In this document: one piece after another, positions 9,641-21,545 of the stretch
How positions within the stretch are numbered: position 1 is the first letter of the stretch
Layout: every line of letters begins with the position of its first letter
Assembly (NCBI GenBank): GCA_024626585.1
Contig: JANKJI010000008.1
Coordinates: forward strand, 127,536,872-127,560,285
Direction: 5' to 3'
Origin: Ginkgo biloba
Lineage: Eukaryota; Streptophyta; Ginkgoopsida; Ginkgoales; Ginkgoaceae
DNA length: 23,414 nt
Notes under the pieces: generated by a model
Seen by the model: the letters and a program-made list of their open reading frames with translations, nothing else
What the model was told of the DNA's origin: nothing
Databases searched by the model: none
Program-made: the position numbers and the translations under genes

Positions 9641-12600
9641 TATGGATGCTTATAATTATAACTACATTTTTCTTCCATTGGTCGATCAGGGGACAAGTGA
9701 GATAATTCCAAATATTTTATTAAAACATAATAGCTACATACTGTTACATAGTGCTCTTTGACTCTTATCCGAAAGCTCAAAACAAATTGTACCAGGGACT
9801 ATTCCTCTCATGTCATGGGCATAAATCTTATATCCTACACTAGTGCTGTAAGTAATCAATAGCACGCCTCTTCATAGAAGGGTATGCCGCTTCCTATCAA
9901 TGTATGCAATAATAACTTTAGTTTTGACAAGGCGATCTACTATAAAGGAAGATCCACCTTTGCCCCTATGAAAGATACCTAAAGATAGATGGTTTCACTT
10001 GAAAAAAACATATTACCCCACATTCCCTCAACCATACTAAGTCAAGGATACTAAGAACACCAAATCTCACTATGGCATCTACCCACATATAGCAAGAAGA
10101 AAAGCAATATAAGAATCTTAAAATTGTATATTTTTTTAAGAGTTGGCATGATGGTTGCTTATTTTTTATGATTAATATACGATAGATAGACTCATTTCCA
10201 AACAAAAAATGAGAATCAATATAAAATTCTAGTCTCTTGAACTTTATAAGAGTAAACTTAAATGATATAATATGTTTTATATGTGGTAATTAAGCAACAT
10301 ACAACCATGTATGAGTTCTTTTTCTCTAACTTCATATATAACATCAACATGCTAACACTTTGTGAATTACTTACTATTATAGAATATTTAAGGAATGTCT
10401 AATTGATTGAAACAAAGCTCATAAACTTGTGATATGCTCTCATGGCATTATCCAAACATGCGATATAAGTAAATTCAGACTAATACTAAAGTTTGAGGTC
10501 AAACGGATATAAAACTAGATACTTGTGTAATATTTGCACTTCAATCATGCAAATCATTCAAAAAACCTAATATTCACTTAATTATCATGGTAAAGCACAC
10601 CTTAATTAAATCATTTCATATATAAATAAATGATAACTAATAAAGCTTTAATAAAGAAAAAACTTATGTAAAAGTTGATTATCATCGGGTAATGGTAGAC
10701 AAGCATCTACTTATGACCTCCAAGAGAGCACCATATTAATAATACCATGATATTATATTGATTTTGAGACCATATTAGCTCAATAACCAAGATACATGCT
10801 TTGCATTTTATTACTAAAAGTAAGAAGTTTTCAATCCTAAACACACTAACCTACTACATTGTCCTAACTTATATTCCTCTAGACCATTTTATAACTATTT
10901 AATGTTCATTAGCTTTCTTTATTTCTAAAATGCCAAGGCTACGACCTTTTGCATCATATTTAAATATTTGAAAAGCAAGTTAATGTTTGATAATAAGTCT
11001 ATACTATATAAAATATTAGCCTTTTTCCAATAATTATATCAGAATAATTCCTATGAGCCTGACTTAAATTCCTCTTACATATTTGAGATTTATTTTTAAA
11101 TGTTATAGTATTCCATGTCACCATCTTCTTTAAGTTGTTGATTCTTTAGCTCTATGCCTTATAGTTGTACCTTACTCTATTCAAGGTTAGTAATAACAGA
11201 GGTATAATATTCTATAATTTATTGAAGTAGGTCATGAAAAGAATATAATGGTGGACCCATTAAGAAAGACACTAAAAAAATAATTGAATTCACAATGTGG
11301 GAGAGTTTTAAGATAAAGATTAAAAGATTAATGAATGTACAAGAAAATAAGAGAAGGATTATGGAGAAATGATTGATACGATAAAGGATATTAAAGCTAG
11401 ATTACATGAATATTTCACTAACAAGAAGAAAACAAAATAAATTCAAGAGTAAATTGAGATATAAAATGTCACATAATGATCTCACTAAAATTTTAGAGTA
11501 TATATGATCTTACATAATTACTAGAGTTATAGGAATAACTTTTAATTTTTTTTTTCAAATTTACTGAACATTCTAACATTTTATTCTCTAAAAATTGCTT
11601 GGGATATTTGAGCATATGTCCATATTTTAAAATTTTAAGTGAGCACATTATTAATTTTTTTCTATTAATGACCTAGGGTTTCAATTCATTTTTCATCTCA
11701 AAAATTTCTCTAATCACAAAAACTTCTTTAATGGAGGGATTAAGTAGAGTAGTGATAGTTATGATGAATGTTGTAGGATTCAATAAAACAACTTTATCTA
11801 ATGAATGTATCCATTATTTTGAAGATGAATATAACTTATAATGTGTATCTCCAACCCATTGGATGCTAATTGTTAATATTAAATAATCCAAACCAAGTTG
11901 AAACATATAACATGAATTATTAAGCCTAGGTTTTCCTCCTCCTTTATTTATCATAATCATCGTTTTCTCTTCTTGAAAAAAATAACAAAACCCACATTAC
12001 TCATCATTAATAGTGAAGAAGGAAGTTCATTACATGTATTTTCATTCATTTTCTTCTTCCTTATTATTAATAACTTGGTATTACCTACTAAATCATTACA
12101 ACATAATAAATGTATTCATTAGATAAAATTTTAGTTATTCTTCCCCAAAAAGACAGTCAAGATAAGCTTGTTTCCATCATATGTCTTATAAACATTATTT
12201 GATACATAAAAATGAGGATTGTCTTATTCTTGCATTTAAATGATAATAAATTATCTTTGTAGATTAAATACAAAACTCAAACATAAGGATATTGAGTAAT
12301 GACCTAATAAGATATGAACAAATGACTTACGATGGAGCTTTAGATTCAACTAATAAGAGAATTCATGATAATTAAGAAAAATAAAATGATTCAAGTAAGA
12401 AATGTAGGTAATGAGATACTAGATGAAAGATGCTCTACTCTATGACTAACAAAACTCTTATAATGAGAATGAATTGATTACAATATTTTATAGTAAATTA
12501 TACTCCAAAAATAAAAATTAGGAAATCTTATTCATAATTGAGAAATAGACTGTGATGGACGAATGTGCATAATAGATCCAATAAAAGCTAGATAATTAAA

Positions 12601-12760
12601 TAATTATCCTATCCTAGATAATAAATTACTCATAATAATAATTATTTACTAACTAAGTGCATCAAAGGCCTTAGTTATGTAAATTTATAATAAATAAGGT
12701 GAGTAATAATTAAGACCTCGATGTGTAATATAAAAGTGCATACAAAGCTAGATGCATGAC
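9641..12760. other. AT-rich, CpG-poor intergenic DNA, no gene supported
   Basis: No frame longer than about 80 codons occurs, and none has recognisable motifs on either strand. The minus-strand frame at 9966-10205 looks like chance. The composition matches the decayed retroelement zone to the right. The last several hundred bases (about 12400-12763) could be the LTR of the minus-strand element described next, but I could not define its end. Confidence 0.55.
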
Positions 12761-12762
12761 AC

Positions 12763-12825
12763 ATTAATTCCTCCCTTATTAAATGAAATGGTCTTCAATT
12801 TAATTCCAAGAGATGAGGTCAACCC
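12763..12825 (-). other. Putative end of pol and polypurine tract / LTR junction
   Basis: On the minus strand a frame reads GLTSSLGIKLKTISFNKGG, which resembles the Phe-Gln/Asn-x-Gly-Gly tail common at the end of gypsy polyproteins. The DNA of that tail includes AAGGGAGGAATT (12777-12766), a plausible polypurine tract, followed by TG at 12763 as a possible LTR start. No matching 5' LTR was found by eye, so the boundary is tentative. Confidence 0.35.
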
Positions 12826-13274
12826 TTCACTTTTAAATCAAACAAAAGTTGTAATAGTAAAAGAAGAGTGATATAATGCCCATACATTAGAGAGGGGATC
12901 TCTCATAACACAAGAATTAAAATTGATATTGGGGATGGAAACTCACTAAATACATGTCCCTCAACTAAGAAAAATGTATCCTTATGTTAAAGGATTGTTA
13001 GAAGTAAATATGAATGGATCCTTAGATAAAGTAAGTCCCTTAGTTCGATAGTCTCCATATCTATTTAAAAAAGAGGTTGATCTTTACTAGGTAACCTATT
13101 ACTATTATACCCTCTCTTATTTCCTATAGAAGGTCATGGGAGGATGGTGGACTAGATAGTTTTTGTACATGCTCATAAAAAGTCTCAATCGACCCATTAT
13201 TGTGATCAACTCTTAGAAGAGATAATAAGGTAAATTATCATGATGTGTTAGCAAAGAGTCTTCCCTTACTCAAC

Positions 13275-13640
13275 TAAATTGATCCTATAAGAGAAGGTAG
13301 TAAATGTGTAATAAAATCCTTCTTTAGGAAATAATTATTAGTTCTACCATCATAGGTAGCATATTTATTGAACTAGAATGGTTGACCAATAACATATCTC
13401 AACTGTCCATAAGAACGATGTCATAAGTGGCCTCATCATGAAAGGACTAAAGAGTAAAGAAAAGAGTACAAATTTTATCTAACCAATTGTGAGAGCCACT
13501 TATACTAACCCAAACCAAAGTGTATGGTGAAGGTTATGGTTGAGTGGGATGTTAAAGATCATATATAAATTATGAATAAATAAATGTTCTTCATACTCCT
13601 ATTGTCAATGATTAATGAGATTAGTTAATCCCTAACCTAA
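13275..13640 (-). pseudogene. Ty3/gypsy protease and protease-RT linker remnant
   Basis: The minus-strand translation shows IDNRSMKNI, where the protease active-site D-S/T-G would be expected, then PSPYTLVWVS, then ATYDIVLMDS and DMLL. After a one-base frameshift it continues GQP-F-F-N-K-YATYDGRTNNYFLKKD and LLPSL. This is the plant gypsy linker in which a D-V/I-x-x-M-D core is followed by LLGRPW and H-D-G-R-x-N-x-Y. The W of the RPW motif is a Phe here, a stop follows it, and the catalytic Gly is lost. Confidence 0.7.
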
Positions 13641-13959
13641 TCTCTTTAGAAAAATAGCTACTATCTACTTCTGAAAGGTGCAACTATGGACGTGAGGGAT
13701 AATGTCTTATAAACTTATATCTATCCTTCTAATTATATTATATGGTCCTCATCCTCTCAGACAAAAAGGTTTTATGTCTTCCTTAAATTATTATTATTTA
13801 TATTCTAGTAATACTCCTTTTTTGTATGGCTATACCACTAATGAATATTGTAGTACTTAGTTCAATAAATTATCTTATCTTTCCCCTTATCATTTTAGGA
13901 TAACTTCTCTATAATGAATGTAAGAGCAATAGAATATGATCTATTACCTTACTGTGAGT

Positions 13960-14535
13960 TGAAGAAGGAAGAAGAGGTAGTGGTCTTATAAAGAGGATTT
14001 TGTTCTATAATCTTATTCTACATCTTTGAGCATAATTTTAGGCTTTTACCAAGTTTCCAACATATCTCAAATCAATATTGTGATAGTAGGTTGAGAAAAG
14101 TCCACCAATAAACTTAATAGCTAAGGTGTCCTCTATCTCATCCACACTCATTCCAATACTAAGTTTATGGAACTTATTAATTTACTCCTATATAATTTGA
14201 CTTACAGTATGGCATAAATTCTACCACTTCCTCGTCATTTACTCTATGTTATAAATAGGGTAAAAATTACCACAAATAATATTCTTCATGTCCTCTAATG
14301 AAGTCACTAGAGCTTAACATGCACTTGCTCTTCTCATGGAACAAGTATCCCAATGAATAAGAGCATGATAAATCATCTTATGTTTGGAAAATAAGCAATG
14401 TTAATCATTCTCATATCCCTGAGTCTTGAGATACATCTCTAAATACCTATTCTAAGCATCTATGATATCTACATCAATAGTTTTGTTAAAAGGAAATAAC
14501 TCTATCTTAGTATCCATCTTAATCATGGACTTAGT
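13960..14535 (-). pseudogene. Ty3/gypsy gag remnant
   Basis: In one minus-strand frame with scattered stops the translation includes IELFPFNKTIDVDIIDA (about 14520-14460), YHALIHWDT, CGNFYPIYNIE (about 14288-14248) and MSVDEIEDTLAIKFIGGL (near 14150-14095). Spacing and key positions (hydrophobic-W, F-Y-P, S-V-D, K-F-I-G-G-L) follow the retrotransposon gag domain. At least five in-frame stops interrupt it, several at positions where Trp or Gln codons would be expected. Confidence 0.7.
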
Positions 14536-17029
14536 CAACGGATGGAAAAAGAAAAAGAAGATTGTAGGTGATATTTTGTAATAAAATACCATATCATATA
14601 TATAGGTTGTAATTAGATATGAAGACACATATAGATGCACCTATAAATAAGGTTGTTGTTAATTATCAAATGTATGTAATTATGATTAGTTATGATCTAC
14701 AATAGGATGTCAATACTCTCTAGTTTTTGTAAATGCATTGGCTTATAAATATCTATGCATAAGAACTTCAAAGGGGGAGAGACAAGTGTAAATTCTATAT
14801 ATTATAAGTTTGAATGAATTGTTTATCTATATCCTAAACTAGTCTCTATTATGTGATTGATTGAAGTGTTATGATACTTTCTTTGGCATGCATGTGTTAT
14901 GACACATTATAGGGAAAAATTCCATATTCGAGCTCGAACACGATAGTTGGAGCATAAGAAAGCTTATAAGATTAGTCTTAAAGTGAGATAGGTAGGTCAT
15001 ATGTCTATAAATACTCGAGGCATTAGACATTATAATTCAACACTATAATCTGCATTAGATAAATTAGTGGAATAAACCATTGGTAAATTCTTACAAAACT
15101 TCAATTCCATTGCCAAAGTTAAGAAGTTCTCAACAATATCATAAAGACATTTTTCTAAGGTTAGATAATCTAAACATGAGAGTTAGACCTTTGCAGATAG
15201 CTATATAGAGTGCTCAAGAAGCACTACCTTAAATCATTGAGTAAAAAAGGGCCAAGATTTAAATCCTGAAGAGTGAAGGACAACGAGAGAAATATCTTGT
15301 GGATTCACTATAAGCTCAAATGGAGCATGTCCTTTCCACTCAAAAATTAAAAAGGATATGTATTGTGCATCCTTCACATATACCATCCCATTCTAGAGAC
15401 TCTGTGGACAATAATTCATTATAAGCCAACTAGTATCAATAGACCATAATACTCTTATAGTGTGGTACTATGAGTAACATCATATGGTGATTTATATATT
15501 ACTCTTATGATTTGGTGATCTAGTTTGTAAGAAAGTCATTACCTCATGACCTAATCCGAAAGAACATGGGTTTATCATGATAATCATTATGGGAGAGGAT
15601 AAAGAAATTCTTTAAAGTTTAGAAAAAAAGGATTTGAATAGAACTCTCATACCATTGTACTTATAAACATATGGAATAGGAGTGGTTCACTAGAGTTAAT
15701 TGGTGAACCCTCCTTCAGAGGTTAGATAAGTTAATATCACTTCTTCTGCCCACATTGGAACAACTACTTTCTAGCTATAAAGTAACTTTATGGTATAAAT
15801 GTTTGTGCCAAAAATCCAAGGGTAACTTACCAATTGGAAGATATATTTTAGGCCAAATCCTTTAGTTAATATGAACTATAAAACATTGGCAAAGCCATTT
15901 ATCCCTTCGGAACAACAAAGGGAAATTAGGGCTTAAAGAGATCAATGGTGGTTAACATGAGGAAGGAGATAATATCTATAAAACATATTCATGTAAGCCT
16001 CCTCACGAAGTAGTACCATACTTGTACTCGCATTAGATGTATCTCTATGACTTTCCACTTTTTATGAAAGTGGGGATGCTAAAAGGCATCTCTTTAAGTA
16101 TGAGAGTGTATAAGACACTAGATGCATCATAGATGATCATATCAAATGGAGGAAGTTTGTAACTACTCTATGAGGACCAATACAAGATTGGTACCAAAAG
16201 AATAATACCACCCAAACATGGACCACTTGGACAATGGTAGAAGGAACCTTTCAAGATGTGTATGCCTATCTAAAACAAATGCATATAGCATTCATAGAGA
16301 TCAAAATTTTATTAAAAAAATTAATAAGTGTCCATTAGGGATTATAATGGACATTTTAAGATGTTAATTGTAAAACTTTCATACACTCTACCAAAAGAAC
16401 ATAAAATTAAAATAGTGTATAGCCAACCTCATATCCAACATACAAGCCCAAGTTAAGTAGAGTAATCTATAAACATATCACCTAGCCCTAGTAAAATAAA
16501 TTTAGATCGAATACGAAGAAAACTAGACTTAGATCTATGTCTCAGAGAAACTAATGAGCTATCCCAAATTATTAAGGAGTCATAAGAGTATATCAATAAA
16601 CTAAATTATAAATTGTATTAAAAAAAACACATAGTTTGGTGCAAATCATGAAGAACTAAACATAAAAAAATTAATATCCCTTATAACATAAACTTAGTAC
16701 CTAAGGGAAGAATAATGACTAGAGGGATAAGAATGATGATAACTTCTCTTATACACACAATACTTGGGATCACAATAAGAATGATTAGTAGAGTAATTCT
16801 AACAATTGCTATAAGTAAACAAATTCAAATAATAAATCCAAGAGAAATTAAAGATTTAGTTCAAAGGAGTCCACTCAAGATGTCAAAATGATAGATGCAT
16901 TCAAAGTTAATGTATAATTAAAGGTGGCATATGTCTGCATTATAAAACTATTAAAATGTAATCAATAGGATCATAACTTGAGGTCATGCCCTTTTTCAAT
17001 ACTATACGTGATCATTTTCCAAGTATATG
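14536..17029. other. Decayed repeat-like DNA between two retroelement relics
   Basis: No clear gene is present. The region is AT-rich with few CpGs. It should contain the 5' end (LTR, leader and gag) of the plus-strand element to the right and possibly the 5' LTR of the minus-strand element to the left. A TATAAATA box followed by purine-rich sequence near 14750-14800 (plus) would suit an LTR promoter, but I found no direct repeat partner and no convincing tRNA primer site. Confidence 0.45.
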
Positions 17030-17085
17030 AAATTTGTGATAATGAAACTAATCATTTTATCTCTTGTTGTAACAATTCAATAATG
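17030..17085 (+). pseudogene. Possible gag zinc-knuckle remnant
   Basis: The frame reads EICDNETNHFISCCNN. C, H and C fall in an order resembling a CCHC knuckle, but the first Cys is not evident and the Cys-His spacing is one residue long. Its place, about 450 bases upstream of the protease, is where the end of gag should be. The match is short and degenerate. Confidence 0.3.
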
Positions 17086-17539
17086 TTAATATGATGAGGG
17101 TAGAAAAAAATTCCACAATGAAGGAGGACAAGGATATTCACCTTGTCACTCCCTCTAATCCACAAGGATTCTATAAGACTAATGAGGAAGGTGAAACCTC
17201 TTAGAAAAATTAGGGAAAGGGGAAGGAGAAGGTCAAATAACCTAACTTGAAATAAGAAAAATTACATTATCTTCACACACAGGACTCACTCTTAGAGTCT
17301 TAAGAAGAAACCACCTCCCTAAAAAAAGGATAATATGTTGAGTAAAATGGAAATTGATTAGAGAATAAGGAGCATCAACTCCTTCATATTATTAAAGGAT
17401 TCTACATAAAAAAAGATTGTTCTTTATAAACTCTATGAGCTATGATAATATTTATATAAATGGAATTCAATCACCATGCAATCCCATACAAGTAGAACCA
17501 CTAAGAAAAAATATTTTAAACCCTCCATTACAGTTAAGA

Positions 17540-17925
17540 TGCACAGAGTCAGATTAAAGGACATAGTTGTTGATTTTGTCTCTAAGGTGAACACCATATT
17601 TGTACATATGTAGAAAGATATAGGTTGTCCCTAAATGATAAGATCTAAAAATATTATCCATATGGTTCATCAACACCTAATCACACTAAAATAAAAGTTG
17701 GTGAATATCATAATTTCTTACAATAGTTTGGAAATCCTCCAAAATTTGGAAGTCATTGAACTTCCAAATAAAAGAAGTAGTTATAAGATCAACCTTGATA
17801 AGGAATGTATGGAATTTAAACAAGGTAAAATTTGGTTATACATTTCTCTAAATCAAAATAAAGAACCACTAAAAATCATCATAGATGATAAGAGATCCTC
17901 ATATTCTACTTTAGATGAAAATTAG
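17540..17925 (+). pseudogene. Ty3/gypsy aspartic protease remnant
   Basis: The frame reads LKDIVVDFVSKVNTIFVHM, matching the protease active-site segment with the D-S/G-G core degraded to D-F-V-S. After stops it continues to an open stretch at 17698-17925 containing NLEVIELPNKRSSYKINLD and KECMEFKQGKIWLYISL. The layout (active site, about 60 residues, then a L-G-I-D-W-like region followed by an M-x-F-E-like strand) suits plant gypsy proteases. The open 75-codon stretch is the best-preserved part and is not a separate gene. Confidence 0.55.
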
Positions 17926-18139
17926 TTTGATAGTAGAGTAGATAACCTTTATACTTGCTACAAGGAGAATAATAAACCTAATGATGATGGCATCCTAAAC
18001 TTTGGAAGTGTATGTTCTAAATTAGCCAACTTTGAAGATATAGTTAGAGAATGGGAAGATGAACTATATGAACTTTACTTTTTTGACATGTACCACATTA
18101 TAACTAAAGAATAAGATGATAAAAATATGCTACATGTTT

Positions 18140-18430
18140 ATATTTACAAGAAATGTTTGATGGAAAAATAGATGTTCATGAGCATCTGAAGTAGTTTCTC
18201 TATGTTACCCATAATATAGAGAAGGAAAGGAGGATATACATGTTTGTCTCTACCTTTCATAAGAAAGAAATTCAATAATTCTATAACCATCATGAAAAAT
18301 TTAATACACAAAATGACACATTATTATTATTTATCACTCACTTTGATTGCACGAAGTCGAAACAAGCAATTTTGCAATATGATGGGACTTTATTCCCCAT
18401 ACAGTTCTTAAAAATTACATGAAGAACATG
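18140..18430 (+). pseudogene. Gag-like fragment between protease and RT
   Basis: The plus-strand frame reads FDGKIDVHEHLK, a stop, FLYVTHNIEKERRIYMFVST, then FHKKEIQ, a stop and FYNHHEK. F-D-G-x-x-D-x-x-E-H-L followed by a W/F-Y-N core about 35 residues later is the pattern of the retrotransposon gag domain start. It sits downstream of the protease and upstream of RT, where gag does not belong. It may derive from a second element nested or recombined here. Confidence 0.45.
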
Positions 18431-18949
18431 GAATAAATGGGTCATAAATTCATAAGTAAATGAAAAATATTTAACACTAATCTCAGTAGGATCCACATTA
18501 TATGGAATTCTATATAATAGGTATATATACCTAGAAAATCAAAAGGGGATCTATATCTAGGAAAAAAATCAACACAAACTCATTCAATTATGCATTCAAT
18601 ATGAAACCCCACCAAGAACCATATTGGGAGAATTCATGTATATAATGAAAGATTCTACCTTCCTAAGAGAATAAAAAGTATATTGACTAGCCTAAGAAGA
18701 AGAAACCACAATAACATTCCTAGATCATATATTATAGGGAGACACTTAAAGTAAGGGAATTTTGTGAGGTAAATCCCTATAATGATTTGAGTTACTTAGA
18801 ATAGAAACCTTATAAATTAAGAGTTATACATGTGTATGAGAAGGATCCAAGGAGAAATATTAATATATAGGATTATTGGGATAAAGGGACAGTCACCATG
18901 GCACATTTTCTCTTTCATGAACACTTTAACATTTTTGCCAATATATATA

Positions 18950-19790
18950 AAGACCTAAAGGGTATCCCACTTAAGTTAGGGTAGCTTTGGATTAAAATAT
19001 AATATGGTAAAAAACTAGTAAGGTAGAGGCCTTACTGCATGAACCCCAAATACAAGAAAATAATGAGAGAAGAAATTAGCAAGATAGTATAGATTGGATG
19101 TAACTATCCAATAGAATAAAGTGAATGGATTTTATCCATAGTAATCATGAAGAAGAAGAATCGAAATATATACATATGTACTAACTATAAAAAAATGAAT
19201 AGTATGGAAAAGAAGGATCCATTCATAGCACCCTTCATAGAAGAAGAATTAGAGAGTATGGATAGGAGAGAGATATATTCATTCACCAAAGATTTATTAT
19301 GATATAACCAAATTCAAATCCATTTGGATGATCAGATAAAAATAACATTTTCCACAAAATATAGATCATTTTGTATCGAGTCATGCCCTTTGGGTTGACC
19401 AATGCACCTTTAGATTTTTTAAGAAGTATCACAAAGGTCTTTAAATATTTTATCCATTAATTGTTTGAGATTTATTTTGATGATTGGTCCATTTTTTTCC
19501 TCATCCAAAATCATATTGTGAATTCACATGCCATGTTGAATCAATGTAGAGAAAAATGGATATCACTTAATTCAACCAAGTGTCATATGTTGACCCCATT
19601 TAGAAAATTATTGGGAAACATCATATGTAAGGAAGGAAGGAAGGTGGAACGAACTAAAATACAATCAATTATAAAGATTATACCTCTGACTAATCCCTCC
19701 CAAATTAAAACATTCTTAGAGCACATTAATCACTACCAAAAAATCATAAAAGGTTATGCAAAGATCATTGGTCTAATGGAGTGATTATTA
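18950..19790 (+). pseudogene. Ty3/gypsy reverse transcriptase remnant
   Basis: The order of motifs is DLKGIPLKLG (from 18952), NPKYKKIMREEI, SEWILSIVIMKKKNRNIYIC with TNYKKMN, KKDPFIAPF, YNQIQI, MPFGLTNAP (19383-19409) and the catalytic box IYFDDW (YFDDW at 19473-19487). These are followed by LGNIICKEG and KTFLEHINHYQKIIKGYAKI. The catalytic Asp pair is still readable. The stretch 19461-19784 is open for 108 codons. A frameshift separates it from MPFGLTNAP, and stops replace expected Gly and Gln codons upstream. Non-functional. Confidence 0.9.
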
Positions 19791-19839
19791 AGAATATATA
19801 ACCCCTTTTCTTGACACCATAATGGTAGGGGTCCTTTAA

Positions 19840-20230
19840 AATCTTAAACATTAAACTAACAAAAGAACCTATCTTTCAATTCCCTAAATGTGACAAAACT
19901 TTCATGCTCACATGGATGCCTTCATGGTCACTATTGGTGCAATCTTAGCACAACTAGTTGTTGGGAAGATTGATCATCCCATTTACTATATAAGTAGTAA
20001 GTTGAGTAAGGAAAAAATAAATTACTCTATGATTGAATGAGAATAACTTGTAATGATTTACTCAATGTAGAAATTCCAACATTACTTTCTTGGATATAAT
20101 TTTGAATATAATACATAGTAAACAAGCCTATTGAATAAGGGTGTTTGAGTTTATGGATTATGATCCTTCAAGAATATGATTTTAAAATATTTTTTAAACA
20201 AGGGAAATCACACATCTAACTAGAAAATAT
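19840..20230 (+). pseudogene. Ty3/gypsy RNase H remnant
   Basis: One frame from 19909 reads HMDAFMVTIGAILAQLVVGK and DHPIYYISSKLSKEKINYSM, then IE, stop, E, stop, LVMIYSM, stop, KFQHYFLGYNF. This matches the RNase H core: first catalytic Asp in H-M-D-A, the G-A-I-L-A-Q strand, the P-I-Y-Y-x-S-x-x-L segment and the E-x-E-x-L-A helix. The DNA continues towards the end of the domain with further stops. Non-functional. Confidence 0.85.
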
Positions 20231-20417
20231 ATCAAGGATAGAGAACGTAGAAAAAGAGGAAGTTAATTATGAATTTTCTAATGTCCACATGTTCAAGTTA
20301 AACATTATCCTATTCAAATTATAGGAAATAAACAAATGCCTATCCACTGTCCATGCAACTCTGTAGTACACCACTTCTCCGAAGAATGCTTTTGCTCAAA
20401 AGGAACTTTCATATACC

Positions 20418-21300
20418 TTGATTAGTGGGCATTTATACAAGATGGAAAATGATGAGGTACTATTCATATATGTTATACCAGAAGATATATTGCATGTTCT
20501 ATGCAAACCATATGATGGCATCACAGGTGGTTATAAATATCATAACAAAATAACTAGAAAAGCCTTAATGAATGGCCTATGGTGGCTTACCTTATTTAAA
20601 TATGCCCAATATTGGTTTAAATGATGTGATGTATTCTAACAAGTAAAAAAAATGATGGTTGAATACTTTATGTCTCTAAATTCTATTAGAGCTCAGTTCC
20701 CTTTTCAGAAATGATGAGTTGACTTTCCAAGCCCAATCAAGCCACTTGTGTTAAATACATAGGCATTATACATTATTGTTGTAATATACTGCATAACTAA
20801 GTGCATTAAAGCCATATCCACCCAAGAAAACACTACCAATAACATATTATCATTCTTGTGTGAATGTGTGATAGTACATTTTGGTTTCTTAGTATAACTA
20901 GTAAGTGATTGAGGGATACACTTGCTTAATAATGTAATTGAAACCATGTATTTTAATTTTATGATTCATTAACAGAAGATCGATCCCTACTATCCATAAT
21001 GTAATGGATTAGAAAAATCAACAAATAAAATTATATGTAATTGATTAACCAATATTTGTATAGATGGTAGACACAATTGGGTGAAAAAATTATATTTAGT
21101 ATTGTGGGTGTTTCACATAACTTATAAACAAGATAAAAGTCATACTATATTCCACTTGGTCTATGCCCAAGAAGTTATTTTTCCCATTGAATTTTAGGTT
21201 CCCAACCTTATAATTGCTAGTGACATAAAATGGGGTGATGATCAATCCCTAGAAGAGAGATTTCTACAACTAAATAAGATAGAAGAAACCTAGAATATTT
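20418..21300 (+). pseudogene. Ty3/gypsy integrase remnant
   Basis: The N-terminal zinc-binding part is at 20418-20650 (SGHLYKMENDEVLFIYV, GGYKYHNKITRKALMNGLWW, then CDVF). Both expected His residues are Tyr and one Cys is Phe. The core follows with VDFPSPIKPL (Asp codon 20721-20723), VSD (Asp codon 20907-20909) and YYP with CNGLEKSTNKI (Glu codon 21012-21014). The second Asp and the Glu are 34 residues apart in frame, one short of the classic 35. A Y-R-T-like and P-F-x-L-V-Y-G-like segment appears as FHLVYAQEVIFPIEF near 21140-21195. The core contains at least five in-frame stops. Confidence 0.88.
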
Positions 21301-21349
21301 CACTTTAGCATCAGGAAATGATAAAAAACTAGATGAAGGAGGCACATGA

Positions 21350-21545
21350 TTATATACTATATGGAATGTAGTTACAAGAAGGAGATTTATTTCTCCTCTT
21401 TGATAGTAATTTTAAGAACATAAAGAGAAAACTTAAGAGATGGTGTCTTGGACCTTATGTCTTGACTTGCTTATATAAGAATGGTTCTACCATTTTAGCA
21501 AAGAGGACAAGTGAAGTTATCCCAAATTTGGTTAATAGTGCCTAG
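21350..21545 (+). pseudogene. Integrase C-terminal segment remnant
   Basis: The frame contains LQEGDLFLLFDSNFKNIKRK, then LKRWCLGPYVLTCLYKNGST and PNLVNSA. This is the G-D-L-V-L-L-x-D-S ... K-x-x-x-x-W-L-G-P-Y ... N-G ... V-N-G pattern that ends plant gypsy integrases. No chromodomain is visible, which argues against a chromovirus of the chromodomain type. The segment marks the end of coding; the 3' LTR should begin soon after, but I could not place it. Confidence 0.75.

Larger units (their letters stand above)
12763..14535 (-). mobile_element. Internally deleted Ty3/gypsy LTR retrotransposon relic (minus strand)
   Basis: Read on the minus strand, this relic runs gag (about 14535-13960), aspartic protease region (about 13640-13440), protease-RT linker (about 13440-13275), then short unrecognised sequence and a purine-rich tract. 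The order is that of plant Ty3/gypsy elements. Reverse transcriptase, RNase H and integrase should follow the linker and occupy 2-3 kb. Only about 500 bases separate the linker from the putative polypurine tract, so the element has lost most of pol. Stops and frameshifts throughout make it non-functional. Paired LTRs were not identified. Confidence 0.7.
17030..21545 (+). mobile_element. Ty3/gypsy LTR retrotransposon relic with full pol order (plus strand)
   Basis: Domain remnants occur in Ty3/gypsy order on the plus strand: possible zinc knuckle (17030-17085), protease (17540-17925), reverse transcriptase (18950-19790), RNase H (19840-20230), integrase (20418-21300) and an integrase C-terminal segment (21350-21545). 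Integrase following RNase H separates it from Ty1/copia. Stops and frameshifts occur in every domain, so it cannot encode functional protein. A gag-like piece lies between protease and RT (separate entry). LTRs, primer site and target duplications were not found, so both outer limits are minimum values. Confidence 0.88.

Noticed and set aside
12750-14920. The 11-base string TAATGTGTCAT occurs on the minus strand near both 12765 and 14910, which could mark two LTR starts.
   Set aside because: Sequence after the shared string does not align, so a pair of LTRs is not supported.
20705-20947. An 80-codon minus-strand frame.
   Set aside because: Antisense to the integrase core, which is identified on the plus strand by its D, D and E segments.
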